From Lachnospiraceae bacterium (lineage in GTDB: Bacteria; Bacillota; Clostridia; Lachnospirales; Lachnospiraceae), in contig SVFM01000025.1 of assembly GCA_015056865.1 (NCBI GenBank), forward strand, positions 1 through 39,998: a stretch of DNA of 39,998 nt, in the 5' to 3' direction. A program made the translations under genes and the position numbers. Numbering within the stretch: the first letter of the stretch is position 1; every line of letters starts with the position of its first letter. The notes beneath the pieces are model-generated. The model made no database searches. It had not been told where the DNA came from and was given only the letters and a program-made list of their open reading frames with translations. Positions 1 through 10,221 of the stretch are shown here, in pieces.

Positions 1-2
1 TT

Positions 3-3000
3 CGCTATGACGACGTGGCGTTGGAGTACAAGGATATCTCTAACGGCGTAGGCGACATTTTCACCACAACAGCCCAGCAGGGGGAGAACTGGGGGCTGAA
101 CGGGATCCTTTGGGAGCCCGGCAAGACTGAGGTGGTTTACCTTGCAGTAGAGAATGCAGGAAAGCTTGCCTTAAACTACAACCTGATCCTGAACGTGACC
201 AATGACAGCGGCAATCAGGCAGCTTTGGAAGAAGCCCTGACCTATGCCATTGTGCCGAACGTGGACAGGACCCAGGTAAACCCTTATGGCAGCTGGAGCC
301 AGATCCTGGCAGATGCCAGTGATACGGGAGCAGTGCCTGCAGGCTACAGCACAGCAGCACCTAACGGTGCTCTGGAAGCAGGCCAGACCGATTACTTTGC
401 CCTGGCAGTACATATGAATGAGACAGCGGGCAACGAGTTCCAGGCCCAGGCCCTGACCATCGATGTACAGGTAGTGGCAAAGCAGATGGCACATGAGTAT
501 GACAGCTTTGACAACCAGTACGATGCGAATGCAGGCTTTGTACAGGCAGAGATCTATGTATCTCCCGATGGAGATGATGCAGGTGCGGGAACAGCAGACA
601 GTCCTTTCAAGACCCTGGCAAGAGCCCAGCAGGAAGTAAGGACCATGAACGCCAGCATGTGGGGAGACATCTATGTATACCTGGCAGATGGTGTATATAC
701 CCTGGACGACACCCTGACCTTTGGTGTTGAAGACGGTGGTTCCAACGGCCACTATGTAAGATACGTTGCAACCGGTGATGCAACCATTTCCGGCGGACGT
801 AAGATCGAAGGCTGGACCAAGTCAGCAGAGTATGAGAACCTGTATGTAGCCAATGTGGCAAACTTTACAGGTGCAGGCATCGGTGAGATGTATGTAAATG
901 ATGTGTATGCAAAGAGAGCACAGAGTGAAGACTACGGCTTGATCATCAGTGAGTCTGACGTGGATACCAGTGATGTTTATGTGACTGACAGACTGGTGGT
1001 AGATTCTGAGGTGCTGAGCAAGGCATCCGTGACCGTAGGAAACGTAAGTGATATTTTGCTTCGTCTGAACAGAGCATGGAAGACAGTTGTAGTCAACGTA
1101 GAAGACATCACAGACAATGGGGATGGCACTAGCTCCCTGCATGTACACTTGTCTGCAGCAGCTTCCGGTGATTCCAACGAATTGCACGGTGTAGATCCCG
1201 GTGCAGGTTTTGTGGTACTGAATGCCTTTGCAGAGCTGGATCAGCCTGGTGAGTTCTACTTTGATGAGACTAGCGGTGATCTGTACTACTATCCTCGTGA
1301 GGGTGAAGATATGGCTACCGCAGAAGTATATGCTTCAGAGCTGGAAGAGCTGATTGCCATTGAAGGTAACAGCATGATCGACAAGACACAGAATATTGCC
1401 TTTGAAAACCTGACCTTTGCACATGTTGCATGGTATGGTGAGATGACAGATGGTTTCTTCCTTCAGCAGGCAAGTACTTATTGGAATGATGAGGGTACTC
1501 AATATAACCAGTATATCCCTGGTGGTATCAACTTGACCAACACCTATGGAATCAGCTTTACAGGCAGCGTATTTAAGGGCTTCCATGGCGGCGCTCTTGC
1601 TTTGAACAGCGGCGCTGAGAACACCCAGATCGTAGGCAACGTATTTGAGGATATCGGTGATTCCGCTATCGTGCTTGGCAGCGATGACCTCATTAAGGAT
1701 GAAGAGGTTTATGGTGCAAACTATACCCTGAACAAGCCGGTTACTTCTTATCTTCAGGCAGACTATACTGTAAAGAATTATGATCATATTACAGATAATA
1801 CACCTACAAACGGCTATTGGGATTGGCTTGCCTCAGAGAAAGCATTTTATGGGGACTTTACCAAGCCTACCTTCCAGGTAGATCTGGGTGCTGCTTATAA
1901 GATTGATGAACTTGAGATTCTGCATTCAAGCAGTGCATATTCTAAGAAGGGTTACTCTGTATATGCATCTGCAACACAGATCACTTCCACAGCAGATCTT
2001 GAATCAACTGCTGATAAGATTGCGTCTGTAGATACTTCAGTGGATGGAGCTTCTCAGCCCCAGACAGTAATTCATAAACTGGACAGTGCGTACAGTGATA
2101 AGGAATACCGCTATGTATACTATGTAGTGGATGATGGTATATACAAGCACGTATTTAATATGAAAGTGAAGGATGCGTCCGGTAACAACATTGCCAACGG
2201 TGCAACAGTGACCTCCTACGTATTTTCCGACTATGAGCCCATCAATTATACGAAGATCACGGATAGTATTTCGGACGGTGCATGGACGGATACAAATAAG
2301 CAGAAGTTTGTTGCTGGCTTTACCAAGGCTACCTTCCAGGTAGATATGGAGGAGTTGTGCAACATTGACAAGATCGAACTCCAGCATGCTGCATCCTGGC
2401 CGTGTCGTATGGGTTATTCCATCTATGGTTCTGCTACACAGCTGACTTCTACTGCGGCCATCGAGTCACAAGCAGATAAGTTGGTATCAGTTCCTGCTGT
2501 TACGAAAGAGGCAGACGGAGTAGTGGATGTAGCTCCCGTGTTTGAACTGGAAGATCAGTACAAGGCAAAACAATATCGTTATCTGTATTTTGTAGATGAG
2601 AACGGTGGATGGATGACATATGTTATCAGATTTGCAGCCATCAATGAGACTCTTGTAAATGCAGCTGCCCAGTCCCTTCCTAAGGACAATACAATCACAG
2701 ACAACTATATCACACGTTGTGGTCTTGTGAACCAGGGCGCACCCGGCGTTACCGCATACTATACACATAACCTTGATTGCTCCTACAACGAGTTTTATGA
2801 TCTGCCTTACTCCGGTATTTCCCTTGGTTGGGGTTGGAAGAAGGGTTATGAGCAGAGCGTTGCTTCCGGCAACAGGGTGGCATACAATAAGATCCACAAT
2901 ATCATGGAAGTGATGTGGGACGGTGGAGCTATTTATACTCTTGGCCACCTGAACGGGTCAGAGATCACCAGTAACCATATTTATGATGTGCCTAATGTTT

Positions 3001-4622
3001 TAGGCGGTATTTATCAGGATCAGGGAAGTGCAGGCCTTGAAGTTTATAACAACGTAGTGGAAAATGTACCTAATGCATTTACTGTATCTAACATGAACAA
3101 CGGCAATGGTGCATTCCTTAATTACCATGACAACTACATTTCCGCAAATGAGCACTACAATGGAAAAACCTGTGGTGCAATCTTCTACAATCCCGGTGAT
3201 TATCCTCTGGAGGCCGCAAAAGTAGTAATGGAAAGCGGTATCAGAGATGAGTACGTAGGTATTAAGGCAAAGGACAGTGGTAGACAGGAAGAATTGACCA
3301 CCGAGGTAATCTTTGAGAACTTGATGCATGGTGATTCTGCGGTTATTTCCAATGAAATTTACCGTAGATACATTCTTATCGTTAACACACTGTATCTGGA
3401 TAAGTTCTTAGAGTTTGTTGAGACAGACGGCTCTATCGGCAGTTATCCTGCAGAGCTGGTGCAGGCAGTGAAGGACCAGAGAGTGTTATGTGAACAGCTG
3501 CAGGGTGTAGTTCCTCCCGACAGAGTTGCAATGGCAGAGGCTACGGCAGAACTCCAGAGACTTCTGATCCAGATGAGAGAGAGCCGCGTAACAGACACTC
3601 TGGAAGATCTGATCGCACAGGCTGAGGAGAAGCTTGCTAATGCGGATGTAGGTACACAGGTTGGCCAGATCTATCAGTCTACGTATGATGCACTGGCTGA
3701 GGCAGTAGCAGAATCCAAGGCTACCCTGGAATCCGGAGACGTTGCTCTGGCTGACAGAGTATATCTGGAGAAGTGCATTGAGAGATTTGACAATGAGAAG
3801 ATCGCATTGGATATCTTTAGCTTTGACCTTCCTGAGGGTCTGATGAGTGCTGAGATTGACAATGCCAACCATGAGATCAATATTGTGGTGAGAAGAACTT
3901 TGGATCTGACCAATGTGGCACCTATTATTGAAATCCCCAGTAGCGTAATGGTTACTCCTGCTTCTGGAGAGACCGTTGACCTGTCTAATGGAGGACAGTA
4001 TACCGTATCCACCACCGATGGCACAGAGAGCCAGGTATGGACTGTGAACGTGACCACAGAGCCTATTTTGACCGGTGACATCGCATTGGATGCAACGGTT
4101 GAGAACTCTGCCAACTGGGTAAAAGGTTTGGGCGGTAACGAAGACAAGTATCATGCACAGCTCTTCGGAGATTCCACCATTACCTTTAATTTGAAGGTAG
4201 ATAAGCATGCTGCTACGGATTATCCTGGATTTACCTTCAGAAACAGCCGTTATGACGCTATGACCTCATCTGCTGCTTACGGCGCAGGTAATGGTTATAC
4301 CGTAATCTTTAACACAGATGATAATTGTTCCTTAGAGTTACAGAGATGGAATGATAAAAAACGTGTATGGTTCGATAGTAACTATAGCGAATCCACCACA
4401 TATGTAACTGTTAAGAGTGTGAAAGATATCTTCAAGTTTGGCGAAGAGAACAAGATCGAGCTGACTACTGCAAATGTGACTGACGGTGTACAGATCATTA
4501 TCAAAGTAAACGATCAGGAAGTGATCAACTGTATTGATAAATCTGCAAATGCTGTCACAGATGCCGGATATCTTGGAACCTTCTATGTATACCAGACCGT
4601 AGAAATTTCTGCAGCAGACTGA
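3..4622 (+). CDS. Large secreted right-handed beta-helix protein with TasA-like N-terminal module (5' end outside window)
   Basis: The reading frame is open to the left edge, so the start and any signal peptide are missing. The first ~170 residues (to about nt 530) resemble the TasA/camelysin fold of SipW-processed matrix proteins. From nt ~540 a pectate-lyase-like beta-helix begins with the typical opening YVSPDGDDAGAGT and PFKTL. At nt ~1770-2640 it is interrupted by two tandem discoidin-like (F5/8 C) beta-sandwich repeats, each with a TFQVD-type strand. It resumes at ~2680-3200 with N-rich rungs and a GGAIYTLG motif like those of carbohydrate-acting beta-helix enzymes. A helical FIVAR-like part (~3400-3800), an Ig-like part (~3820-4060) and a LamG-like C-terminal sandwich follow. 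There is no LPXTG or other anchor. A role in binding or cutting polysaccharide outside the cell is inferred; substrate and catalytic residues cannot be named. Confidence 0.8.
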   Translation, partial: RYDDVALEYKDISNGVGDIFTTTAQQGENWGLNGILWEPGKTEVVYLAVENAGKLALNYNLILNVTNDSGNQAALEEALTYAIVPNVDRTQVNPYGSWSQILADASDTGAVPAGYSTAAPNGALEAGQTDYFALAVHMNETAGNEFQAQALTIDVQVVAKQMAHEYDSFDNQYDANAGFVQAEIYVSPDGDDAGAGTADSPFKTLARAQQEVRTMNASMWGDIYVYLADGVYTLDDTLTFGVEDGGSNGHYVRYVATGDATISGGRKIEGWTKSAEYENLYVANVANFTGAGIGEMYVNDVYAKRAQSEDYGLIISESDVDTSDVYVTDRLVVDSEVLSKASVTVGNVSDILLRLNRAWKTVVVNVEDITDNGDGTSSLHVHLSAAASGDSNELHGVDPGAGFVVLNAFAELDQPGEFYFDETSGDLYYYPREGEDMATAEVYASELEELIAIEGNSMIDKTQNIAFENLTFAHVAWYGEMTDGFFLQQASTYWNDEGTQYNQYIPGGINLTNTYGISFTGSVFKGFHGGALALNSGAENTQIVGNVFEDIGDSAIVLGSDDLIKDEEVYGANYTLNKPVTSYLQADYTVKNYDHITDNTPTNGYWDWLASEKAFYGDFTKPTFQVDLGAAYKIDELEILHSSSAYSKKGYSVYASATQITSTADLESTADKIASVDTSVDGASQPQTVIHKLDSAYSDKEYRYVYYVVDDGIYKHVFNMKVKDASGNNIANGATVTSYVFSDYEPINYTKITDSISDGAWTDTNKQKFVAGFTKATFQVDMEELCNIDKIELQHAASWPCRMGYSIYGSATQLTSTAAIESQADKLVSVPAVTKEADGVVDVAPVFELEDQYKAKQYRYLYFVDENGGWMTYVIRFAAINETLVNAAAQSLPKDNTITDNYITRCGLVNQGAPGVTAYYTHNLDCSYNEFYDLPYSGISLGWGWKKGYEQSVASGNRVAYNKIHNIMEVMWDGGAIYTLGHLNGSEITSNHIYDVPNVLGGIYQDQGSAGLEVYNNVVENVPNAFTVSNMNNGNGAFLNYHDNYISANEHYNGKTCGAIFYNPGDYPLEAAKVVMESGIRDEYVGIKAKDSGRQEELTTEVIFENLMHGDSAVISNEIYRRYILIVNTLYLDKFLEFVETDGSIGSYPAELVQAVKDQRVLCEQLQGVVPPDRVAMAEATAELQRLLIQMRESRVTDTLEDLIAQAEEKLANADVGTQVGQIYQSTYDALAEAVAESKATLESGDVALADRVYLEKCIERFDNEKIALDIFSFDLPEGLMSAEIDNANHEINIVVRRTLDLTNVAPIIEIPSSVMVTPASGETVDLSNGGQYTVSTTDGTESQVWTVNVTTEPILTGDIALDATVENSANWVKGLGGNEDKYHAQLFGDSTITFNLKVDKHAATDYPGFTFRNSRYDAMTSSAAYGAGNGYTVIFNTDDNCSLELQRWNDKKRVWFDSNYSESTTYVTVKSVKDIFKFGEENKIELTTANVTDGVQIIIKVNDQEVINCIDKSANAVTDAGYLGTFYVYQTVEISAAD

Positions 4623-4657
4623 GTTACAAAATGAAGAATAGGCACTAAAATGAATAA

Positions 4658-4692
4658 GGGCAAAGCCAGGAAACCGGCTTTGCCCTTACTTT
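4658..4692. terminator. Bidirectional intrinsic terminator between convergent genes
   Basis: A perfect 10-bp stem (GGGCAAAGCC at 4658-4667, GGCTTTGCCC at 4676-4685) has an 8-nt loop and is followed by a T-rich tail on the plus strand. The minus-strand side is also followed by a T-rich stretch. It separates the beta-helix gene from the convergent gene ending at 4743. Confidence 0.75.
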
Positions 4693-4742
4693 ATATAGGC
4701 TCTTTGTCAAGTATAGAAAACGTCTCTTACTTGGTTTTGTAT

Positions 4743-5525
4743 TTAATCTTCAAAGAGATAATTCAGAAAGGCCTTGGCATTGTCCAACCTTGTAGTGTTG
4801 ATTGCTACACCCACAAAAGCTTTGTCGCCGGGGTAAGAAAAATGTTCATTAAATTTGGAACATTCTGCTAAATTGATGCCTACGGGAACCGGCTCTTCCA
4901 GAGCGGACGGGTCATCATAAACCGGATAGGTAATGGGAGTGTCGTAGTCAAATTTGGACCGGATTGCATCCAACTCTGGAAGAAATGCATAATCCATATA
5001 ATAAAGTTTACCATCCAGAGAAGCAAGTTGTTCGTCGGTCAGCACCTGCCGAAGATCCATGAAGATTTCCTGATAAGCGTAATTGGTAAAGTTCCCGGGA
5101 TTCATAGTGAGAATATCCAAATCCTTTGCTGCCAGACGTGCTCCCAGGATCTGAGCTGAATTATATGTGGTCTCCATGGAGGTTGCTGAAGACATGGGGT
5201 CGGAAGAGTTGTCTTCAGTGATAATATAAAGAGAAGAATCAAAGTATACTTCTTCCTTATCCAGATTGATGCCTGCATACTGTGCATAATCCTGAGTGAT
5301 CAAAGAAGTGTCTTCCTGTAAAGGATAAGCTCCCAGTAAAACTGCGTTCATGGCAAAATCTTTTGCCGTGGCCAAATGATAGATAAAAGCACACAGGGCA
5401 ATCACTGCAACACTTATACCAATAACATGCCATTTGTAATAATCCATAAAATATGAAAATCTGACTTTGAAAGGTTGGCTTTTGATTGCCTCCCGTTCTG
5501 CTCTAAATTCATCCATAACAGCCAT
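4743..5525 (-). CDS. Membrane-anchored protein of unknown function
   Basis: This 260-residue protein has a cytoplasmic N-terminus rich in charged residues, one transmembrane segment at about residues 33-51, and an exported domain of ~205 residues. The exported part has alternating hydrophobic strands and late segments such as DLRQVLTDEQL and AFLNYL that recall the periplasmic-binding fold, but I do not recognise a named family. The ATG at 5525 is chosen because an AAAGGTGG ribosome site lies 8 bases before it; a longer reading from GTG at 5537 would overlap that site. It stands alone on the minus strand behind its own promoter. Confidence 0.75.
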   Translation of the reverse strand: MAVMDEFRAEREAIKSQPFKVRFSYFMDYYKWHVIGISVAVIALCAFIYHLATAKDFAMNAVLLGAYPLQEDTSLITQDYAQYAGINLDKEEVYFDSSLYIITEDNSSDPMSSATSMETTYNSAQILGARLAAKDLDILTMNPGNFTNYAYQEIFMDLRQVLTDEQLASLDGKLYYMDYAFLPELDAIRSKFDYDTPITYPVYDDPSALEEPVPVGINLAECSKFNEHFSYPGDKAFVGVAINTTRLDNAKAFLNYLFED

Positions 5526-5554
5526 AATAATAACCACCTTTTGCTTTTTTCTCT

Positions 5555-5583
5555 ATCATATACGGGAAAAGGAATAATGTCAA
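5555..5583 (-). promoter_or_regulatory. Sigma-A type promoter for the minus-strand membrane protein
   Basis: Read on the minus strand: TTGACA (5578-5583), 17-bp spacer, TATGAT (5555-5560). It lies about 30 bases before the start codon at 5525. Confidence 0.75.
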
Positions 5584-5633
5584 TGAAAGGGGTATTATCA
5601 GAATATTAAAAAAAGATAAAATAACGGAAAGTC

Positions 5634-5662
5634 TTGAAAGATTTCGCTGAATGTAATATGAT
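5634..5662 (+). promoter_or_regulatory. Sigma-A type promoter for the DUF6106-like gene
   Basis: TTGAAA (5634-5639), 17-bp spacer, TATGAT (5657-5662), followed 36 bases later by the start codon at 5699. Confidence 0.7.
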
Positions 5663-5698
5663 TAGAAGTAAATATAGGTGATTATGAAAGGAAGAAAA

Positions 5699-6199
5699 AT
5701 GAACGAATCATATGTAGAATGTCTTGTAAAAACACGACCGAATCTTTTTTTAAAATTTTTGAAGATTTTACTGATCATGTTGACCGTTGTCTTTTTTATT
5801 ATCGGTATGGGCATGTATATCTGGCCGGCTCTGATCGTTGCTCTGGTAACGGGCGTGGGAACTTATTTTGTTTGGTTGCACTCTGATATAGAGTATGAAT
5901 ATTTATATGTAGACAGGGAGCTTACTATTGACAAGGTATTTGTAAAGAGCAGGAGAAAAAGGGTCGGTTCTTACTCCATGGAGCGTATGGAGGTTGTCGC
6001 TCCCTTTAGATCTCATCATCTGGACGGATATAAGCATCGTCAGTGCAAGGTGAAGGATTACGGCATCGGTGTCCAGGAGCAGCCGGATCAGAGATATGCT
6101 ATTTACTATGAGGGCAATTTGAAGATTATTATCAGTCCCTCTCCGGAGTTGATCAAAGCTTTGAAAAACAGTGCTCCGAGAAAAGTTTTTACAGATTAA
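5699..6199 (+). CDS. DUF6106-like small membrane protein
   Basis: The protein has 166 residues. Two adjacent transmembrane segments (about residues 19-39 and 41-61) are followed by a cytoplasmic beta-rich domain starting at the EYEYLYVDRELTIDKVF segment and ending in a hydrophobic strand and helix (LIKALK). This layout matches the DUF6106 family of Clostridia, whose function is unknown. The ATG at 5699 is preferred because GAAAGGAAG sits just before it; an upstream in-frame ATG at 5684 overlaps that site. It has its own promoter and is followed at once by the guaB promoter, so it is probably monocistronic. Confidence 0.75.
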   Translation: MNESYVECLVKTRPNLFLKFLKILLIMLTVVFFIIGMGMYIWPALIVALVTGVGTYFVWLHSDIEYEYLYVDRELTIDKVFVKSRRKRVGSYSMERMEVVAPFRSHHLDGYKHRQCKVKDYGIGVQEQPDQRYAIYYEGNLKIIISPSPELIKALKNSAPRKVFTD

Positions 6200-6207
6200 A
6201 AAAGGTG

Positions 6208-6236
6208 TTGACAAGTCATTTTAAGTTTGGTATCCT
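6208..6236 (+). promoter_or_regulatory. Sigma-A type promoter of guaB
   Basis: TTGACA (6208-6213), 17-bp spacer, TATCCT (6231-6236), 43 bases ahead of the guaB start codon. The leader is too short to hold a purine riboswitch, and none is visible. Confidence 0.75.
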
Positions 6237-6252
6237 AATCAGCAATATCTAA

Positions 6253-7734
<1,482 letters not shown>

Positions 7735-7757
7735 AGAGAATAAATAAAGCAATTAAG

Positions 7758-7798
7758 AAGCCGCTGAGTAAAGAATATTTCTGAACTCAGCGGCTTTT
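7758..7798. terminator. Bidirectional terminator between guaB and the GH109-like gene
   Basis: A 12-bp perfect stem (7758-7769 with 7785-7796, core GCCGCTGAGT) with a 15-nt loop. The plus-strand side runs into TTTT; the minus-strand side continues into TTCTTAATT. Confidence 0.8.
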
Positions 7799-7813
7799 GT
7801 CATGTGAGTCGTC

Positions 7814-9061
7814 TTACATAATAGGGGTTTCATTATCCACACACACATCGTCCAGGCAGTATTTGCCTTCCACAATGGGTTCTCTGCGCATCCATTTACC
7901 TCTGGTAAAGTCAGGGATGTCTACGGGGGCACCGCCCTTTTGGATGGACATCTCAGAAAGAGGTGCGATGGACATCCAAGTCACAGTATCATAGGCATCG
8001 ATGGGGGTGTTGACGCCGCGTTTTACGCTTTCTACGAAAGCACGGCAAACCAGCCAGTCCATGCCCTCGTGGCCGGCCTTTTCTCCAAGCTTGGTATATT
8101 CTGCGTGGAGAGGGTGATCGTATTTTGCAAAGAACTCTTCCTCATTGTTTGCAATTTCCTCACGCATGCCCTCAAAGAACAGCACTTTGCGCTCTTCCAT
8201 GTACATACCCAAGGTGCCGCGTACTGTAAAGTCACGGCTGTAGTAGGCTCTGGGCAAGGTGGTATCCAAGGTCAGCAGAATGGTTTCACCGCCGGCACAG
8301 GTAATACAGGTATTTACAATATCTCCCTGATTGTATTTTTGAATAGGATAGGAACTTTCAGAGGTCAAATGTCTTTCCGAGTAGGTCTCAAGTCCACGGG
8401 CCTTGGAGGCAGTGGAGGTAAGCTTCATCATGCGGTTTCCGCGATTGATGTGCAGCACCTTGGAGATGGGCCCCAATTCATGGGTAGGGTACTGCTCGCA
8501 GTTTCTCTGGGCATACTCGGTCAGACGATAATGAGAAGGGTCTGTCTCAGCCAACAGCTCCGTGCCGGGCAGGTAGTGCAGATAACCACCTCTGCAGTGA
8601 ACGATCTCGCCGAAAAGTCCTTGCTTGAGAATATTCAGAGCCATCATTTCTCTGCGGCCGTAGCAACAGTTTTCCAGCATCATCAAGGGTGCCTTTGTCT
8701 GTTCATAGGCATCGATCAGATCAAAACACTCTTGCAGGTCGTAGGCACAGCCCACTTCGATACCGGTGTATTTGCCTGCCAGCAGGGAAGCTTTGGTCAT
8801 CTCCATATGAGTGTTCCAGCCGGTCATGATAAATACCGCGTCGATGGTAGGATCAGCCAGAATGGTTTTGTAATCAGTGGTAAAGGTGGGGCGGGGTTTG
8901 CCGTTTTCTTCCAGCAATTTAGCAGCTCTTTCCATGCGCTCCGGTACTTGGTCGCAGAGTGTCACAAATTCCACGTCCTTCATCTGGGCCAGACAGTCTC
9001 GAATGATGGCATAGCCGCGTCTTCCAAGTCCAATGTAACCAATACGAATTTTTTCTTTCAT
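7814..9061 (-). CDS. Gfo/Idh/MocA family protein, GH109-like NAD-dependent glycosidase
   Basis: The 415-residue protein has an N-terminal Rossmann fold with the NAD motif GYIGLGRRG (residues 8-16). The NCCYGRREMMALN segment (131-143) and the YPTHELGP motif (191-198) followed by INRG are the marks that set the GH109 glycosidases (alpha-N-acetylgalactosaminidase type) apart from plain sugar dehydrogenases. The Tyr-x-x-His pair (Y191, H194) is the pair held to act in catalysis in characterised GH109 enzymes. There is no signal peptide, so the substrate would be an imported sugar or glycan fragment. It has its own promoter and no sugar-transport neighbours. GH109 membership is likely; substrate is inferred, and a simple oxidoreductase remains possible. 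Confidence 0.8.
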   Translation of the reverse strand: MKEKIRIGYIGLGRRGYAIIRDCLAQMKDVEFVTLCDQVPERMERAAKLLEENGKPRPTFTTDYKTILADPTIDAVFIMTGWNTHMEMTKASLLAGKYTGIEVGCAYDLQECFDLIDAYEQTKAPLMMLENCCYGRREMMALNILKQGLFGEIVHCRGGYLHYLPGTELLAETDPSHYRLTEYAQRNCEQYPTHELGPISKVLHINRGNRMMKLTSTASKARGLETYSERHLTSESSYPIQKYNQGDIVNTCITCAGGETILLTLDTTLPRAYYSRDFTVRGTLGMYMEERKVLFFEGMREEIANNEEEFFAKYDHPLHAEYTKLGEKAGHEGMDWLVCRAFVESVKRGVNTPIDAYDTVTWMSIAPLSEMSIQKGGAPVDIPDFTRGKWMRREPIVEGKYCLDDVCVDNETPIM

Positions 9062-9105
9062 AATAGCCAGTTCCTTTCTATGATTTCTTTTATGCTGATA
9101 TAAAA

Positions 9106-9134
9106 ATTATAAGTGCAGTAAATCTTAAAAACAA
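9106..9134 (-). promoter_or_regulatory. Promoter of the GH109-like gene
   Basis: On the minus strand: TTGTTT (9129-9134), 17-bp spacer, perfect TATAAT (9106-9111). The ribosome site AAAGGAAC precedes the start at 9061. Confidence 0.6.
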
Positions 9135-9195
9135 TACGAAAAAGGTCACTAAAAGTATGATTTTGGGCACAATCGGAATATTTTTCTGTAGATTT

Positions 9196-9224
9196 TTCCA
9201 TCCTGTTTTGATATGCTATATAAT
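9196..9224 (+). promoter_or_regulatory. Promoter of the moxR operon
   Basis: A perfect TATAAT at 9219-9224 has a weak -35 (TTCCAT, 9196-9201) at 17 bp. It is 43 bases before the moxR start and back to back with the promoter of the divergent GH109-like gene. Confidence 0.5.
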
Positions 9225-9267
9225 GAGGAAAAGTTGCAAAGGAGCAAAACGGAAGGAGACAGTATAC

Positions 9268-10221
9268 ATGGAGCAGAATGGGAAGTATTTGGCAGATAAG
9301 GTATTGGAAAACATTGGCAAGGTCATTATCGGAAAACAGCAGACAGCGAAACTATTGTTGACAGCCTTGATTGCTGACGGACATGTGCTTTTGGAGGATG
9401 TACCCGGTACCGGCAAGACGAAACTGGCGAAAACTCTTGCAAAGTCTTTGAGTGCGGAGTTTGGGCGCATACAGTTCACTCCGGATCTTCTGCCGGGAGA
9501 TATTACCGGCATCAATATTTTTGACACACGGCAGGGCGCGTTTGTCCTGCGTAAAGGCCCTATTTTTACGAATATTTTACTGGCGGATGAGATCAACCGT
9601 GCAACTCCCAGGACCCAGGCGGGCTTATTGGAGTGCATGGAGGAACGTCAGGTAACCATAGATGGTGAAAGTTATATACCGGGCGAGCCGTTTTTTGTCA
9701 TCGCCACCCAGAACCCGGTGGAATCGGCGGGTGTTTTTCCGTTGCCGGAGGCACAGATGGACCGCTTTATGATGAAACTCTCCATGGGCCTGCCCAGTCG
9801 CGAGGAAGAACTGGCAATTTTGGATAGATATATGTGCGAGGAACCTTTGGAGAACCTGGAGAGTGTGTTGACACTGGAGCAATTGGGGGAGGCCAGAAAA
9901 GAAGCAAATCAAGTCTATGTGCATCCTTGCATCAGAGAGTACATAGTTGCACTGGTGGAGGGTACCAGGAAGGCGGATGGGGTTGTCATGGGAATCAGTC
10001 CCAGAGGCAGCCTGGCTCTGCTGCGCAGTGCCAAAGCTTATGCATATTTGGAGGGAAGGACTTTTGTGATCCCGGATGATGTGAAGGCAGTAGCTCAGGC
10101 GGTTATGAGCCACAGGATCATCGTAGGCTATGGTCTGGATGATAGCCAAAAAGGAGCAAAAGCGCTGGTGGAGAAGCTTTTGGACAATACACCGGTTCCT
10201 ACTGAGGACTTTGCCCTATGA
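9268..10221 (+). CDS. MoxR-family AAA+ ATPase
   Basis: A 317-residue cytosolic ATPase of the kind that acts as a chaperone for the VWA/DUF58 protein encoded beside it. Walker A is EDVPGTGKT (residues 43-51), Walker B is LLADEIN (D107, E108), and the MoxR hallmark RATPRTQAGLLECMEE follows. A sensor-1 segment (FFVIATQNP) and the lid helices complete the fold. The ATG at 9268 follows GGAAGGAG at good spacing; an in-frame upstream extension from 9157 reads through the promoter and is not credible. The stop overlaps the DUF58 start by four bases (ATGA), so the two are translationally coupled. Confidence 0.93.
   Translation: MEQNGKYLADKVLENIGKVIIGKQQTAKLLLTALIADGHVLLEDVPGTGKTKLAKTLAKSLSAEFGRIQFTPDLLPGDITGINIFDTRQGAFVLRKGPIFTNILLADEINRATPRTQAGLLECMEERQVTIDGESYIPGEPFFVIATQNPVESAGVFPLPEAQMDRFMMKLSMGLPSREEELAILDRYMCEEPLENLESVLTLEQLGEARKEANQVYVHPCIREYIVALVEGTRKADGVVMGISPRGSLALLRSAKAYAYLEGRTFVIPDDVKAVAQAVMSHRIIVGYGLDDSQKGAKALVEKLLDNTPVPTEDFAL

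Noticed and set aside
7940..9103. 387-codon plus-strand open frame opposite the GH109-like gene
   Set aside because: Antisense shadow with no motifs and no ribosome site; the minus strand carries clear NAD and GH109 motifs.
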